A stretch of DNA of 64,000 bases from Lachnospiraceae bacterium (lineage in GTDB: Bacteria > Bacillota > Clostridia > Lachnospirales > Lachnospiraceae), in NCBI GenBank assembly GCA_017520425.1, contig JAFXFO010000024.1, positions 62,001 to 126,000 on the forward strand, in the 5' to 3' direction. The translations under genes were made by a program, and so were the position numbers. Below the pieces are notes generated by a model, which saw only the letters and a list, made by a program, of their open reading frames with translations, was not told where the DNA came from and ran no database searches. Below, one piece after another: positions 7,838 through 17,798 of this stretch (position 1 is the stretch's first letter; the number at the start of each line of letters is the position of its first letter).

Positions 7838-10800
7838 TTATTTTTCTTCCTCTTTCTTTTTCCCGATAAGAACTGCTACACATGCCATAACCATCATAAT
7901 TCCAAAGATCACCATAGGATATGCATTATCTCCGGTAAGAGGTGCCACTACAGTAGTTGTACCGGTTGAAGGTGTGGAAGGAGTAACAGGGGTAGAAGTA
8001 GTAGTACTACCGCTTGTACTTCCGCTACCGGCATTCTGGTTTTCAACTTCGTTTGCCACCACAAAGGTACTGAAAGAAGTTGTGGTAAACTCTAAGAATC
8101 CACCGGTAATACTTGCATTCAGCTTTTCAGGAGTGGTTGCACCATCTGCATAGTGCAATACTACTACCTTCTTACTCTGGTCAATAGATGCGGGAACTGC
8201 CATACGAATGGTAACAGGTACCAAAGGCTGAACCTTGGCATCATCTGCAAAGAGCTTGATATCTAATGCAAATGCATTCTTATACTTAGAATCTAAGGAA
8301 GGAGCTGATACTGATTCAAATACCATCTTTGCTTCCTTGTCCAAATCCATACCGATGATTGCACCGATAACCGCCTTGATTTCCGGAACCGTATTTTCTT
8401 TCTCAATATTCAATACTCTATTGATAGATTCCTTGAACAGTGCTTCAATCTCTTCCACATTAGCTTCCAGGACTTCGTCTAATCTACCTGCTTCCACTAA
8501 TCCCTTTACTTCAGCAATGATATCTTTTGCTGCTTCCGTCTTTTCTGCCAAAGTAGCATTTTCATCAACCAACTTATCTAAATCTTCTACTAACTCAGGT
8601 AAGGTTGCTGCACCAACCAATGTAATAGTACCAAATACATTAGAACCTGACCAACCCTTATCTGTATCATCAGCCCAGTTAATCTTGTTACGAACACTGC
8701 TGCTTACTGCATCGTTAAGCTGTAATTCGAAACCAACATTTGAACCGTTTACAGGAGTAATATCAGTCCACTTAAATGCAGCTTCAATCACATAGCCACC
8801 GTCTACAGTCTTTGTAGCAGAGATCACATTTTCAGCCTTACACTTCTGACCGTTAAAGGACTGTTCGTTAGCATAGTTGATACGATACTGTTTGTCGTCA
8901 TCATCATAGCCTGTGGTCTTTTTGTTATTTTCGTCGATGAATACTTCGATAGAATCCTGCATCCATGCATCTGCATGATCCTTATTCAGTACAGTATCCT
9001 TAACATCAGCCAAAACATAGAGATAATCCTTGTCCCACAATACCTTAAAGGTAGGATCCGCATCTACGGAACCGAGAGAAAGAGGAATCTCCTCTACGGT
9101 TGCCCAACGTTCATCGATTTCACCGTCTACTACGATAGTTCCGCTTTCCACAGTGGTACCAACCTTCATAAGACCGATGGAATAATACTTGCTGCTTGTT
9201 TCCTGTGATAATGTGGTATCGTTAAATGCAATCTTGTCCGTACCATTCACTACCACTACATCCATAGCCACTTTCTTTAATGCTCCTACAGAGTCTAAAG
9301 CTACAGCTATTTCTGCCTCATATCCACCACTTACTGCCTTCGCATCTGCACGCTTTACAGTTGCTTTCACAGGAGTGGTTGCACCTGCGCTCATAGCAGG
9401 ATCCACATATACGGTTACAGCATCGGTTGCATCCACGGTTGCATCCTGTACCTTAACCACTACCTTTAATCCGGTATTATCCCACATAGGAATTACGGTT
9501 GCCTTGGTAGCTCCCTTTTCCATGCTGTATTCTGAGCCTGATGTATATTCATCATCTACCTTCTGAGCAATAATGATATCCTTTACTTCAGGAGTCAGCT
9601 TACTGGGATCTACAAATGCCCAATATGCAGGCTTAGCCTTATAGTTATCATCAAACAGTAAAGGACACTGCTTTCCGCCGCTGGAAGAGCCACCTACACT
9701 GTTGGAGGTCTGTAACCAGGAGTATTTATCTACTGTACCCCAGAAAATGATACCGGAAACTTCAATACCGTCTTCCGCATCCAGCTTCTTCAATACATCA
9801 TAATAAGCTTTGTAACGGTAAGCCATCTTATTGTACTCTTCCTCACGGGTCGCATCCGTGCCATCATAAGAACTGCTTGCCTTAATATCTAACTCTGTCC
9901 ACTGTACTTTTCCAACCACTGCACAGTAAGCACGTACAGCTGCATCCACCTGTTCCACACTGGGTGAATCAATATTGTGGTGTGCCTGCATACCCATACC
10001 ATCGATTCTGGTACCTTCTGCTGCCTTTACAGCATTTAACAGCTTCACAATACCTTCTACCTTACTGGGTACACAATCATTATAATCATTGTAATAAAGT
10101 TCCAAACTTGCAGGAGCATATTTATTTGCCCACCGGAATGCCTTAATAATATATTCGTTACTCTTGTCGCCGTAAACAGCTGCCCAGTTTGATTCATCCG
10201 CACCACGATAAGTAGCCGTACTATCATTGATTGCTTCGTTTACAACATCCCAACCATAGAATAAATCTTTATACTTACTATTGGGGCCTACATAATACTC
10301 CATCATGGTCTTAATGTACCATTCCAGACGTAAATCCATTACCTCTTTGCTTACATAAGCAGCATCTGCATCATAGTTCTCCTTAAAGAACCAGGTAGGT
10401 GCCTGTGAGTGCCATACCAATACATGACCTCTAACTTTAATCTGCTTGTCCGGATTAGCAGTATTCCATGCTAAAATCTTATCCAGCATAGCTGTAGTAG
10501 TACCATGATTCAATACCGGAACCTCTAAATCCACACCATTAAAAGTAACATGCTCTGTCTGACCCTTTGCATTGCCAATCATGGCATCCAATTTCAATTC
10601 ATTACCAAAAGTAACTGCATTGAAATGCTTGGTAACCAGCTCCCAAAGAGTCTCATCTCTCATTTCGCTGTAGGTAACTGCGGTACCTGCGATAGTACCT
10701 GCACCCAAATCGCCTACGATAGTATCTCTCCAATCCGGAATATCCTGTTCGATTTCAGGAATCTCAGGAACGGGCTTGTCTGTCTGCCTCATAGAAACAC

Positions 10801-13663
10801 CGGTAATATAGTAATCACCCTTTACACAATCACCGCTACCGTAATCGGTACCCTGCTCAATAAATCTAAGAACAATTTTGTCCTCTTCGCCTCTGCAGGA
10901 AATGGTGATATAACCGGAATACTTGGTCCATTCGCCCACCTTTGCGGCCTGCGTATTAAATCCGCTCAATTCAGAAGAATATGCAGTACCTAAATAGTTG
11001 TTGGAACCATCCAATACAAAGAAAGGTCCAAACTCAACCTTCTTCTGATTGTCAGGAGCATTTGCATACTCATCAGATAACATTGCATAGTATTCAATAT
11101 AATACTCTGCACCCTTTACAACACGATCGGTAACATCCTGCTGGAAACAATCTCCGGTGCCTGCTGTAGCAGGGTCTCTGGAAATCTTACCGTAAGTTGT
11201 CACATCTCCAAAAATCGCTTCACTTGCTGTTTCTGCAGAAATCACAGAGTTTGCACCCTGTGCAGCTTTCCACATAGACACATCTGCATCTGCAAAATTA
11301 CCGTTGAGGATAATGTTTTCGCCGATTAAATTGTCAGGTTCCTGGTTCTCTCCACCGTCGGCACTACCGCCTTCGCTGTAGCCCCAGCCCGTAGTATGGA
11401 AGGTTACGCTGTCTACTACTACATTATACGCATCTGTGCCCAATGACATAATACCGAAATGCTCAATACCTTCAAATCCGTTCGCCAATTCAACAACCGG
11501 ATTACCGTATGTCAATTGAGAATCGGGAGCACTCGGCCAGTTACCGCCATAGTTTTCCTCTGTATAGAACTTATAAGCTACTGCACCTGCATTATCAGAA
11601 GATACATTAAAGGTTACCTTATGTACCTTTGCGGGGTCGATTTCCTTAGGAATGGAATAAAATATTTCCTGATACTGACCGGTATATGCGTAAGTCACTG
11701 CTCCTGTAGCACTATCCATAGATGCAGAAATACCAGCCTTATTATCAACTGTCAAATCATTGAAAGTATATGTCTTGTTAATTTCAACATTCTCAAGAGC
11801 ATCCTCAATGGTCAACTTCACTCCACTGATTTTCACAGTGTTTGTTCCGTTTACCAGGTTCATAATACCGAATGAACCAAATGCTGCTGTAGGTGAATAT
11901 GAAACACCGTAATTAGACAGTGAATCACCCGTACCACCTGCATTCGCATAAAGCTTAAGGCATACATTATTACCGCTTGAAAGTACTAATTCAATCTTCT
12001 TAACCTTAGTAGAATCAATATTTGCGGGCAAATTATAGAATGTTTCCTGATACTGACCCTGGTAATCAGCGGTAAGTTCACCGCCTGCACCTACAGTCAG
12101 ATTCACTCCGTAGGAATTCGCAGGTGCACCCAAATCCACAAAGTTATAAGTTACTACATTTTTCTCTGCAGGCACATCAGAATCAGCAGAGGTATCAATT
12201 GTAAACTTCACTCCGGTAATCTTTACAGAGTTCGTTCCTTCCACCAGGTTCATAATACCAAATGAACCCACAGGATTTGCCGGTGTCATAGATGTAGTAT
12301 AATTACACTCTGAATCTCCGGTTCCATCCGCACTTTCATAAAGCTTAACGGTTACACCTTCGCCTTCTGCAAGCAAAAGTTCTACCTTCTGCACCTTGTT
12401 GGGATTAATATCCTCAGGCAATGCATAAAAGCTTTCCTGATATACATCTGCATAGTCTGCAGTAAGCACACCATTCTCATCAACAGTTAATGTAACTCCA
12501 TATGAGTTAATCTTTGTAAGTTCATTGAAATCATAGATTCCATCATCTTCAGCAGGGGTATCGGGTACAACAGGAGTGTCTGTACCACCTTCTCCACCTT
12601 CTGTTGCCTCTTTTGCCTTAACAGTAAAGGTAATTCCGGTAATCTCCATATCAATAGGACCGGTAATACCTTCGTTTGCTGAAGTAATAGCCAGATACTT
12701 AATGGGTGCTTCTAAGTCGGCCGGTACTTCACGGGTAGGATTGCCATACATGGAATAACCTTCTCCGATTCCATTGCCGCTGGCATCGCTTGTATACCCT
12801 TCTTCCGTATACATCTTATATCCGAACCACCAAACTTCTGCTCCTTCGATGCCGGATACACTCTTTACATTAAACTTAATCTGAGTAATATCTACATCAG
12901 CCAATTCTGCCGGTACGGCATAGAAAATGGATTTGTAGTTTGCAGCAAAAGTTAATTTCTTGCCGCCATCAGCAATATCTTCTGCAACCACATCCCATGC
13001 CATTGTGGAATTACCCATCTCTGCCATGGTGTAAGTATAATCACCATCTGTAATCTGTGCGTCATCATCTGCATCATCACCGGTACTTCCGTTATTATCT
13101 GATACACTGTCATCTGCCACAACCTTCTTTACAGTGAAGGTGATTCCGGTAATCTCCATATCAATGGGACCGGTAATGCCCTCATTTGCCGAAGTAATAG
13201 CCAAATACTTAATGGGAGTTTCTAAGTCGGCCGGTACTTCGCGGGTCGGATTGCCATACATAGAATAGCCTTCTCCGATTCCATTGCCGCTGGCATCGCT
13301 TGTATACCCTTCTTCCGTATACATCTTGTATCCGAACCACCAAACCTCGGCTCCTTCGATACCGGATACACTCTTTACGTTAAACTTAATCTGAGTAATA
13401 TCTGCATCAGCCAATTCTGCCGGTACGGCATAGAAAATAGACTTGTAGTTTGCAGCAAAAGATAATTTCTTCCCGCCATCTGCAATATCTTCCGCTACTA
13501 CATCCCATGCCATTGTAGGATTACCCATCTCTGCCATGGTGTAAGTTTTTTCCTCGGTAGTCGTTTCTTCAGCATTCACTTTTAAATCGTTCATCTGAAA
13601 ATTCGTTACTACCATGAGCAGTGCCAGCATTCCGGCAAAGCCCCTCCGTAATCTCTTACGCAT
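7838..13663 (-). CDS. Modular cell-wall-anchored GH10 endo-xylanase
   Basis: 1941 residues. A signal peptide (1-31) is followed by five related beta-rich modules at about 40-180, 210-350, 376-492, 503-622 and 629-757. A CBM22-like module follows (about 782-960), then a GH10 barrel (about 985-1355) with acid/base Glu1143 in WDVVNEA and nucleophile Glu1257 in WTELDIK. Two CBM9-like modules (about 1358-1498 and 1500-1685) and a helical/beta segment come next. The tail has a Ser/Thr-rich linker, the sorting-like motif APLTGD (1907-1912), a hydrophobic stretch and a Lys/Glu end, so the enzyme is probably fixed to the wall by a sortase. It cuts xylan outside the cell. The layout recalls Roseburia Xyn10A, whose N-terminal module is CBM86; relation of the five modules to CBM86 is a guess. 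Confidence 0.93.
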   Translation of the reverse strand: MRKRLRRGFAGMLALLMVVTNFQMNDLKVNAEETTTEEKTYTMAEMGNPTMAWDVVAEDIADGGKKLSFAANYKSIFYAVPAELADADITQIKFNVKSVSGIEGAEVWWFGYKMYTEEGYTSDASGNGIGEGYSMYGNPTREVPADLETPIKYLAITSANEGITGPIDMEITGITFTVKKVVADDSVSDNNGSTGDDADDDAQITDGDYTYTMAEMGNSTMAWDVVAEDIADGGKKLTFAANYKSIFYAVPAELADVDITQIKFNVKSVSGIEGAEVWWFGYKMYTEEGYTSDASGNGIGEGYSMYGNPTREVPADLEAPIKYLAITSANEGITGPIDMEITGITFTVKAKEATEGGEGGTDTPVVPDTPAEDDGIYDFNELTKINSYGVTLTVDENGVLTADYADVYQESFYALPEDINPNKVQKVELLLAEGEGVTVKLYESADGTGDSECNYTTSMTPANPVGSFGIMNLVEGTNSVKITGVKFTIDTSADSDVPAEKNVVTYNFVDLGAPANSYGVNLTVGAGGELTADYQGQYQETFYNLPANIDSTKVKKIELVLSSGNNVCLKLYANAGGTGDSLSNYGVSYSPTAAFGSFGIMNLVNGTNTVKISGVKLTIEDALENVEINKTYTFNDLTVDNKAGISASMDSATGAVTYAYTGQYQEIFYSIPKEIDPAKVHKVTFNVSSDNAGAVAYKFYTEENYGGNWPSAPDSQLTYGNPVVELANGFEGIEHFGIMSLGTDAYNVVVDSVTFHTTGWGYSEGGSADGGENQEPDNLIGENIILNGNFADADVSMWKAAQGANSVISAETASEAIFGDVTTYGKISRDPATAGTGDCFQQDVTDRVVKGAEYYIEYYAMLSDEYANAPDNQKKVEFGPFFVLDGSNNYLGTAYSSELSGFNTQAAKVGEWTKYSGYITISCRGEEDKIVLRFIEQGTDYGSGDCVKGDYYITGVSMRQTDKPVPEIPEIEQDIPDWRDTIVGDLGAGTIAGTAVTYSEMRDETLWELVTKHFNAVTFGNELKLDAMIGNAKGQTEHVTFNGVDLEVPVLNHGTTTAMLDKILAWNTANPDKQIKVRGHVLVWHSQAPTWFFKENYDADAAYVSKEVMDLRLEWYIKTMMEYYVGPNSKYKDLFYGWDVVNEAINDSTATYRGADESNWAAVYGDKSNEYIIKAFRWANKYAPASLELYYNDYNDCVPSKVEGIVKLLNAVKAAEGTRIDGMGMQAHHNIDSPSVEQVDAAVRAYCAVVGKVQWTELDIKASSSYDGTDATREEEYNKMAYRYKAYYDVLKKLDAEDGIEVSGIIFWGTVDKYSWLQTSNSVGGSSSGGKQCPLLFDDNYKAKPAYWAFVDPSKLTPEVKDIIIAQKVDDEYTSGSEYSMEKGATKATVIPMWDNTGLKVVVKVQDATVDATDAVTVYVDPAMSAGATTPVKATVKRADAKAVSGGYEAEIAVALDSVGALKKVAMDVVVVNGTDKIAFNDTTLSQETSSKYYSIGLMKVGTTVESGTIVVDGEIDERWATVEEIPLSLGSVDADPTFKVLWDKDYLYVLADVKDTVLNKDHADAWMQDSIEVFIDENNKKTTGYDDDDKQYRINYANEQSFNGQKCKAENVISATKTVDGGYVIEAAFKWTDITPVNGSNVGFELQLNDAVSSSVRNKINWADDTDKGWSGSNVFGTITLVGAATLPELVEDLDKLVDENATLAEKTEAAKDIIAEVKGLVEAGRLDEVLEANVEEIEALFKESINRVLNIEKENTVPEIKAVIGAIIGMDLDKEAKMVFESVSAPSLDSKYKNAFALDIKLFADDAKVQPLVPVTIRMAVPASIDQSKKVVVLHYADGATTPEKLNASITGGFLEFTTTSFSTFVVANEVENQNAGSGSTSGSTTTSTPVTPSTPSTGTTTVVAPLTGDNAYPMVIFGIMMVMACVAVLIGKKKEEEK
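12620..13543 (-). repeat. Two nearly identical 138-codon modules in the xylanase gene
   Basis: Residues 41-178 (nt 13130-13543) and 211-348 (nt 12620-13033) are almost identical in protein, at a period of 510 bases. Only a few residues differ, although scattered silent changes exist. The three following modules share the fold pattern but are far more diverged, so the first pair arose by a recent duplication. Confidence 0.9.
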
Positions 13664-13702
13664 TTCAAAATACCTCCATTTTATTTTTATGCATATATGT
13701 GC

Positions 13703-13708
13703 ATTATA
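13703..13708 (-). promoter_or_regulatory. Likely -10 box of the xylanase promoter
   Basis: TATAAT on the minus strand 40 bases before the xylanase ATG, itself preceded by a GGAGG site. The best -35-like hexamer (TTGCAA) is 21 bases upstream, which is too far for a standard promoter, so an activator may be needed. Confidence 0.45.
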
Positions 13709-13775
13709 TACTATTCATTTCTTCAATTCTTGCAAAATATTGTCATTTATTCCTCAACTATTGCTAAAGTTAACT

Positions 13776-13812
13776 AAAAACAGCTCCGAAGTAATCCTTC
13801 AGAGCTGTTTTT
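13776..13812 (-). terminator. Terminator after the glycosidase-like lipoprotein gene
   Basis: A 16-base arm AAAAACAGCTCTGAAG pairs with CTTCGGAGCTGTTTTT, with one G-T pair and a 5-base loop, ending in a T run on the minus strand. It lies 18 bases past the stop at 13830 and separates this operon from the xylanase gene. Confidence 0.85.
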
Positions 13813-13829
13813 TATTCATTATAGACAAA

Positions 13830-16343
13830 TTAATCAAAATGGTACAAATAATTCTCCCAATTCTCCAAATACACTTTATCATCCTCTGCACGTACCAGTA
13901 AGCCCTCATCTACCAGCTCCTGTACCAGCCGTGCCGTTTCTTCCGGTCCGTAAGCAAGACCCAATTGATAGTATGGTGCCTCTAGCAAGTACGGTTCATC
14001 ATGCTCCATCTGGCGTTCGATAATGTATGCAAGTATTCTGTCTTTTCTTTCTTTTTGGAATGCTGCATGCATAGGTACTTCCAAACCTGTTTTCTCACAG
14101 AACTCCATCACCATCTCATACTGTGCCCTTGCTTCAATCTGGCCCCATGCACCGATTACGGTATTGTAGTTTTTCACCGGCTCCGAAGCCTCATACAAGC
14201 GTTCGCTTAACACCTGCGCACCCACACCTGACGCATAATCCTTCTCCAGCTTGTCCAAATCCAGTCTAAACTGTGCAAAATCCTGAACCTGCATAAGATG
14301 CGGCCTGATTAACTGCAACAAATCATTTAAGGAAATCGGCAAAGGCAAGGAATAGCTTTCGATATCCTTCTCAATCATCTCATCCAATATGGGAAGTACT
14401 GTCTCACATCTTTTCAAAATAGATTCTGCCGGATATGCATCACTCTTTAAAATATAATTTTCGCTACTCCAAGTGTAGGTATCATAAGTATATCCGGATC
14501 TGGCATCCTGTATGATACTGAGTATCTCTGCAAAAGCTTCCGCATACTCAGGCCCTACTGTCGCCGTAGATATTTGTGTATAAATATCCTCCGAAGGTGT
14601 ATCCGGATCAATTAATAACTGACCGGCACAATAAAGCGAAAATACATTTATCACATGATTAGCATCCATTTCACTCCAATAGGAAGGCTTCATCACCGCA
14701 TCATATTGTCTTGCAGTCTGATATACGGAGCGGATAATCTCCAAATTGAAATTCATCTGTGCCAGCTGATCGGTTTCCATTTCGCAGGTATTCCACGCCC
14801 AGGTACCTAAACGACATCCCAAGTTTTTCACTTGGGTACGGAATGCTGTATAAGTCTCCGGATTTGCCCGCCATCCGCATTCGTACAGGGTTATGTCATT
14901 TCCCAGTTCCTGAACAAATGTGGCCTTGTCATAAATATCTACCCAACAGCTGATACCAAAATCAATGTCCGGATTCACAGCCAGGCATTTGTCTCTTAAC
15001 ATGCCGGCGTAATAGGCAATATCTCCGGCATCGTGCAAGTTGCCGGGATCATGAAAATGTCCGATAACTCTATCACAACAATCCGCCAATTCAGAGTAGA
15101 TATTGTAATACTTCTCAAACATTGCCATTGCATCAGAATCATTGCGTGCAAGTTGTCCGGAGCCGTAAAAAGCTTGTAATACATCATCGTCTATCCAGCC
15201 ACAATCCGCAAACTCCGCTCCCCACACCCACATGGTAAACTTCATATCCATAGAATGTGCCGCATCTGCCATCATGCGGAGCTTTTCGTGACCGGCCTCA
15301 TAGCCGTCGGTAGCAGCCCATGTAGAGCACATCTCAGTGGCCTGCACTCCGGTAAATCCGCAATATTTTAGCATTTTCACATATTCGTAAATCTGTTCTT
15401 CGGTAAAATCCAATATATTGGTCTTCGTCGATACATCCGAATCCAGATAGGTTCCTCTGGCATGATTCAGATTCCAAAGAGTCACTATTGCCTCTCTTTC
15501 CTCTATCCACGCTTCTTTCTTTACCACATTTTCCGGAATATGGAGTTCGGAGGCAACAGCACTGATTTTTTCTTTTTCAGTCCCCGCATGCATCCATCCC
15601 AAATATACATTGGCAAAAATACAAACCTCTGTCTCTAATGCCTCTTCACTTCCTGCTGTAATAGTAATATTTCCATCCGTTATTTCGGTATATCTTTCTT
15701 GTGGAGATATCTTTGCATCCAATTGAAGAAAAATCCTTTTTGAATCTGCCTTTTTATGCTCTGAAAGCTCCAAACGGGCCCCGGATGTCTGTTGTATATA
15801 ATACTGCAATAATTCTCCTGCTTCCTTGGCCTCTTTTGATTCGTATGCAATCACATACTCCGACAGTTCTGTTTCTCCAACTTTTATACTTGTCTTCTGC
15901 TTCGTTCCTATATTTATATAATCCTGACCGGCGTTAAGTACGATGATACCATCCTGTTCCACCAAATTCTTCACAAAATAAGAGAATGCACGTTTTACAC
16001 CATCTTCCGTTGGAGCAATACAATAAATACCATTATTGATATTTACAATCACAAATGCACCTTCCCGCATATTTTCCAGCGAATATCCCAAATCAGCGGC
16101 ATACTTTGTATCACTTACCAGGAAAAGAGACCTTTCGTTTGTTCCGTCCGTCTTTCCAAGCTTAACATCAAATCTGCTCTTTGCAACCTCCTGACAATAT
16201 GCGATGCATTCGTCACTTACAAGTCCGTTCATCTTATGTATTTTGTAATCATCTATTCTTAATTGTTTTGTATCACCGCATCCACATAGAGACAGCACTA
16301 TTACAAGAAGCAACAATATAATCTTAAGAGATTTCTTGCACAT
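13830..16343 (-). CDS. Large lipoprotein with two GH67N-like domains and a glycosidase-like barrel
   Basis: 837 residues with a lipobox-like signal ending LSLCGCG (acylated Cys near 20-22). Residues about 30-165 and 165-275 each resemble the N-terminal alpha/beta domain found in GH67 and GH20 enzymes (for example AKEAGELLQYYIQQTSGARL). The central region, about 285-620, looks like a TIM barrel: GFTGVQATEMCSTW, FTMWVWGAEF, VIGHFHDPGN, FGISCWVDIYD, LYECGWRAN and RLGTWAWNTCEME follow one another like strand ends. A helical C-terminal region completes it. I cannot assign it to a known glycoside hydrolase family. It is the last gene after MBOAT and SGNH genes (26-base gap), so it probably acts on an acylated surface or plant polysaccharide outside the membrane. 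Confidence 0.7.
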   Translation of the reverse strand: MCKKSLKIILLLLVIVLSLCGCGDTKQLRIDDYKIHKMNGLVSDECIAYCQEVAKSRFDVKLGKTDGTNERSLFLVSDTKYAADLGYSLENMREGAFVIVNINNGIYCIAPTEDGVKRAFSYFVKNLVEQDGIIVLNAGQDYINIGTKQKTSIKVGETELSEYVIAYESKEAKEAGELLQYYIQQTSGARLELSEHKKADSKRIFLQLDAKISPQERYTEITDGNITITAGSEEALETEVCIFANVYLGWMHAGTEKEKISAVASELHIPENVVKKEAWIEEREAIVTLWNLNHARGTYLDSDVSTKTNILDFTEEQIYEYVKMLKYCGFTGVQATEMCSTWAATDGYEAGHEKLRMMADAAHSMDMKFTMWVWGAEFADCGWIDDDVLQAFYGSGQLARNDSDAMAMFEKYYNIYSELADCCDRVIGHFHDPGNLHDAGDIAYYAGMLRDKCLAVNPDIDFGISCWVDIYDKATFVQELGNDITLYECGWRANPETYTAFRTQVKNLGCRLGTWAWNTCEMETDQLAQMNFNLEIIRSVYQTARQYDAVMKPSYWSEMDANHVINVFSLYCAGQLLIDPDTPSEDIYTQISTATVGPEYAEAFAEILSIIQDARSGYTYDTYTWSSENYILKSDAYPAESILKRCETVLPILDEMIEKDIESYSLPLPISLNDLLQLIRPHLMQVQDFAQFRLDLDKLEKDYASGVGAQVLSERLYEASEPVKNYNTVIGAWGQIEARAQYEMVMEFCEKTGLEVPMHAAFQKERKDRILAYIIERQMEHDEPYLLEAPYYQLGLAYGPEETARLVQELVDEGLLVRAEDDKVYLENWENYLYHFD

Positions 16344-16369
16344 AAATATCCTCCGGCAATCTCAATTCA

Positions 16370-17776
16370 TCAACGTACCATTCCATAGGCATACATTGCC
16401 TCAAAACCTACACTATCCACAACAATGCCAAGTATATTATCATATACTAAAACATTCACACCATTCGTAGATTTTTGATACGCAACTCTATCCACCATTA
16501 TATTTGTACTTTGGTCGCTAACACTTACAAGCAACTCCCCGAAAGTCAGTGGCATAGTCTTCAACGTGTTATTAGCATTCGCTGTATAGATATTTTCTCC
16601 ATTGTCGAATACCCATACATTACTTCCGTTATAGAACTCATGAAATCCTCCAAGCATTTGCAGACACTCATCTATTTCCGCTTCTCCGGATATATACTCA
16701 CCGGTGGTAGAAACTACGATGGTATAATCTTCCAAACGACTTAACTCTTCAAAATAAGTCTGTCTGTCACAAATCCGGGTTAAGACATAATTGGTCCACT
16801 CATGTTGGCGAGCCTTTAAATCCAAATCCCACAGTGCATATTCAGTCTCACCACGATGGTCTGCCAACTCATAATGACTCTTTAAATACTCTCCCAGATA
16901 TGCCGTCACCTTCTGTGCGCCCCAATAATTGGTATGTCCGTAGTCAATCATATCCTTCTCCCAATCCAAGCCTATTTCATCGGACAATTCCACAAAATCC
17001 AGAACCGGAACATTATATTCAGATATAATCTCCTTTGCATAAGCAATCAACTCCTGCTCCTTCAACGGAATCTCATAAGGGGCAAGAACAAACACCAATT
17101 CCGTGCCGCTTTCCTGTGCTAACTCTATCATCTTAATAAGGTATTCCTGTTCTGTCTCACCCATGGGCTTGGGCTCAACGTTCCCAAACTCTAACTTATT
17201 TGCTCCATATGCAACATACTCCGATCTATATCCCAAATATACCGGTCTTGTTGTTGCAAAATCCTGCTTCTTTAATTCTCTATATCTTGTATGGATAATC
17301 GGCCATCTTAAAATAAAATCAGACTTATTATCTGTTTCCACCATAGCATTTACTGCTTCTATAGAAGATAAAGACAGCTTTCTGGACAAAGTATTTCTAT
17401 ACAAATTACCCTCTATAATATATCCGCTAAAGGCACAGCCAAACATCTCCACGCATACCACTTTTAAATCCTGGGTTTTTAGCGCTTCTACGAAATTATA
17501 ATAGGAGCTGACCAAATCCTGACCGGAAATAGCCATATTGAAGCTTGCCATACCATAATCTTCCCACAACTGAGCCGGAATGGTAGAACAATAGCTATGA
17601 CTGCTTCCCAAAAACAGCACATCAACCACATTCTCTTCCAAGTCGTAAAAAGATTCCATAGACGAAGTATAGTCGCCTGCTGTATCCTTCCAGGAGAAAA
17701 TATCATATATTCGATTTAATAAAAATATAAAGATCATGCAAAAAACAATTATTTTTGCAATATTTTTCATCTTCAT
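16370..17776 (-). CDS. Membrane-anchored SGNH-fold acyltransferase partner (DltD/AlgJ-like)
   Basis: 468 residues with an N-terminal membrane anchor (8-25). The SGNH nucleophile motif LGSSHS has Ser58. The catalytic Asp-His pair fits Asp278-Tyr-Gly-His281 followed by NYWGAQKV, typical of DltD and AlgX/AlgJ proteins. Such proteins take an acyl group passed across the membrane by an MBOAT protein and place it on a polysaccharide. The MBOAT gene is just upstream (22-base gap). Residues about 330-468 form a second region I do not recognise. The start is the ATG after AAAGGTGATAAG. Confidence 0.8.
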   Translation of the reverse strand: MKMKNIAKIIVFCMIFIFLLNRIYDIFSWKDTAGDYTSSMESFYDLEENVVDVLFLGSSHSYCSTIPAQLWEDYGMASFNMAISGQDLVSSYYNFVEALKTQDLKVVCVEMFGCAFSGYIIEGNLYRNTLSRKLSLSSIEAVNAMVETDNKSDFILRWPIIHTRYRELKKQDFATTRPVYLGYRSEYVAYGANKLEFGNVEPKPMGETEQEYLIKMIELAQESGTELVFVLAPYEIPLKEQELIAYAKEIISEYNVPVLDFVELSDEIGLDWEKDMIDYGHTNYWGAQKVTAYLGEYLKSHYELADHRGETEYALWDLDLKARQHEWTNYVLTRICDRQTYFEELSRLEDYTIVVSTTGEYISGEAEIDECLQMLGGFHEFYNGSNVWVFDNGENIYTANANNTLKTMPLTFGELLVSVSDQSTNIMVDRVAYQKSTNGVNVLVYDNILGIVVDSVGFEAMYAYGMVR

Positions 17777-17798
17777 CTTATCACCTTTATCTTATGCC

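Noticed and set aside
8235..8795. Long plus-strand frame within the xylanase gene
   Set aside because: Antisense to clearly coding sequence; its composition reflects the Ala/Glu/Lys-rich helical segment on the minus strand.
12620..13543. Assembly artefact creating the two near-identical xylanase modules
   Set aside because: The copies differ at scattered silent positions and in linkers, which an artefact would not produce.
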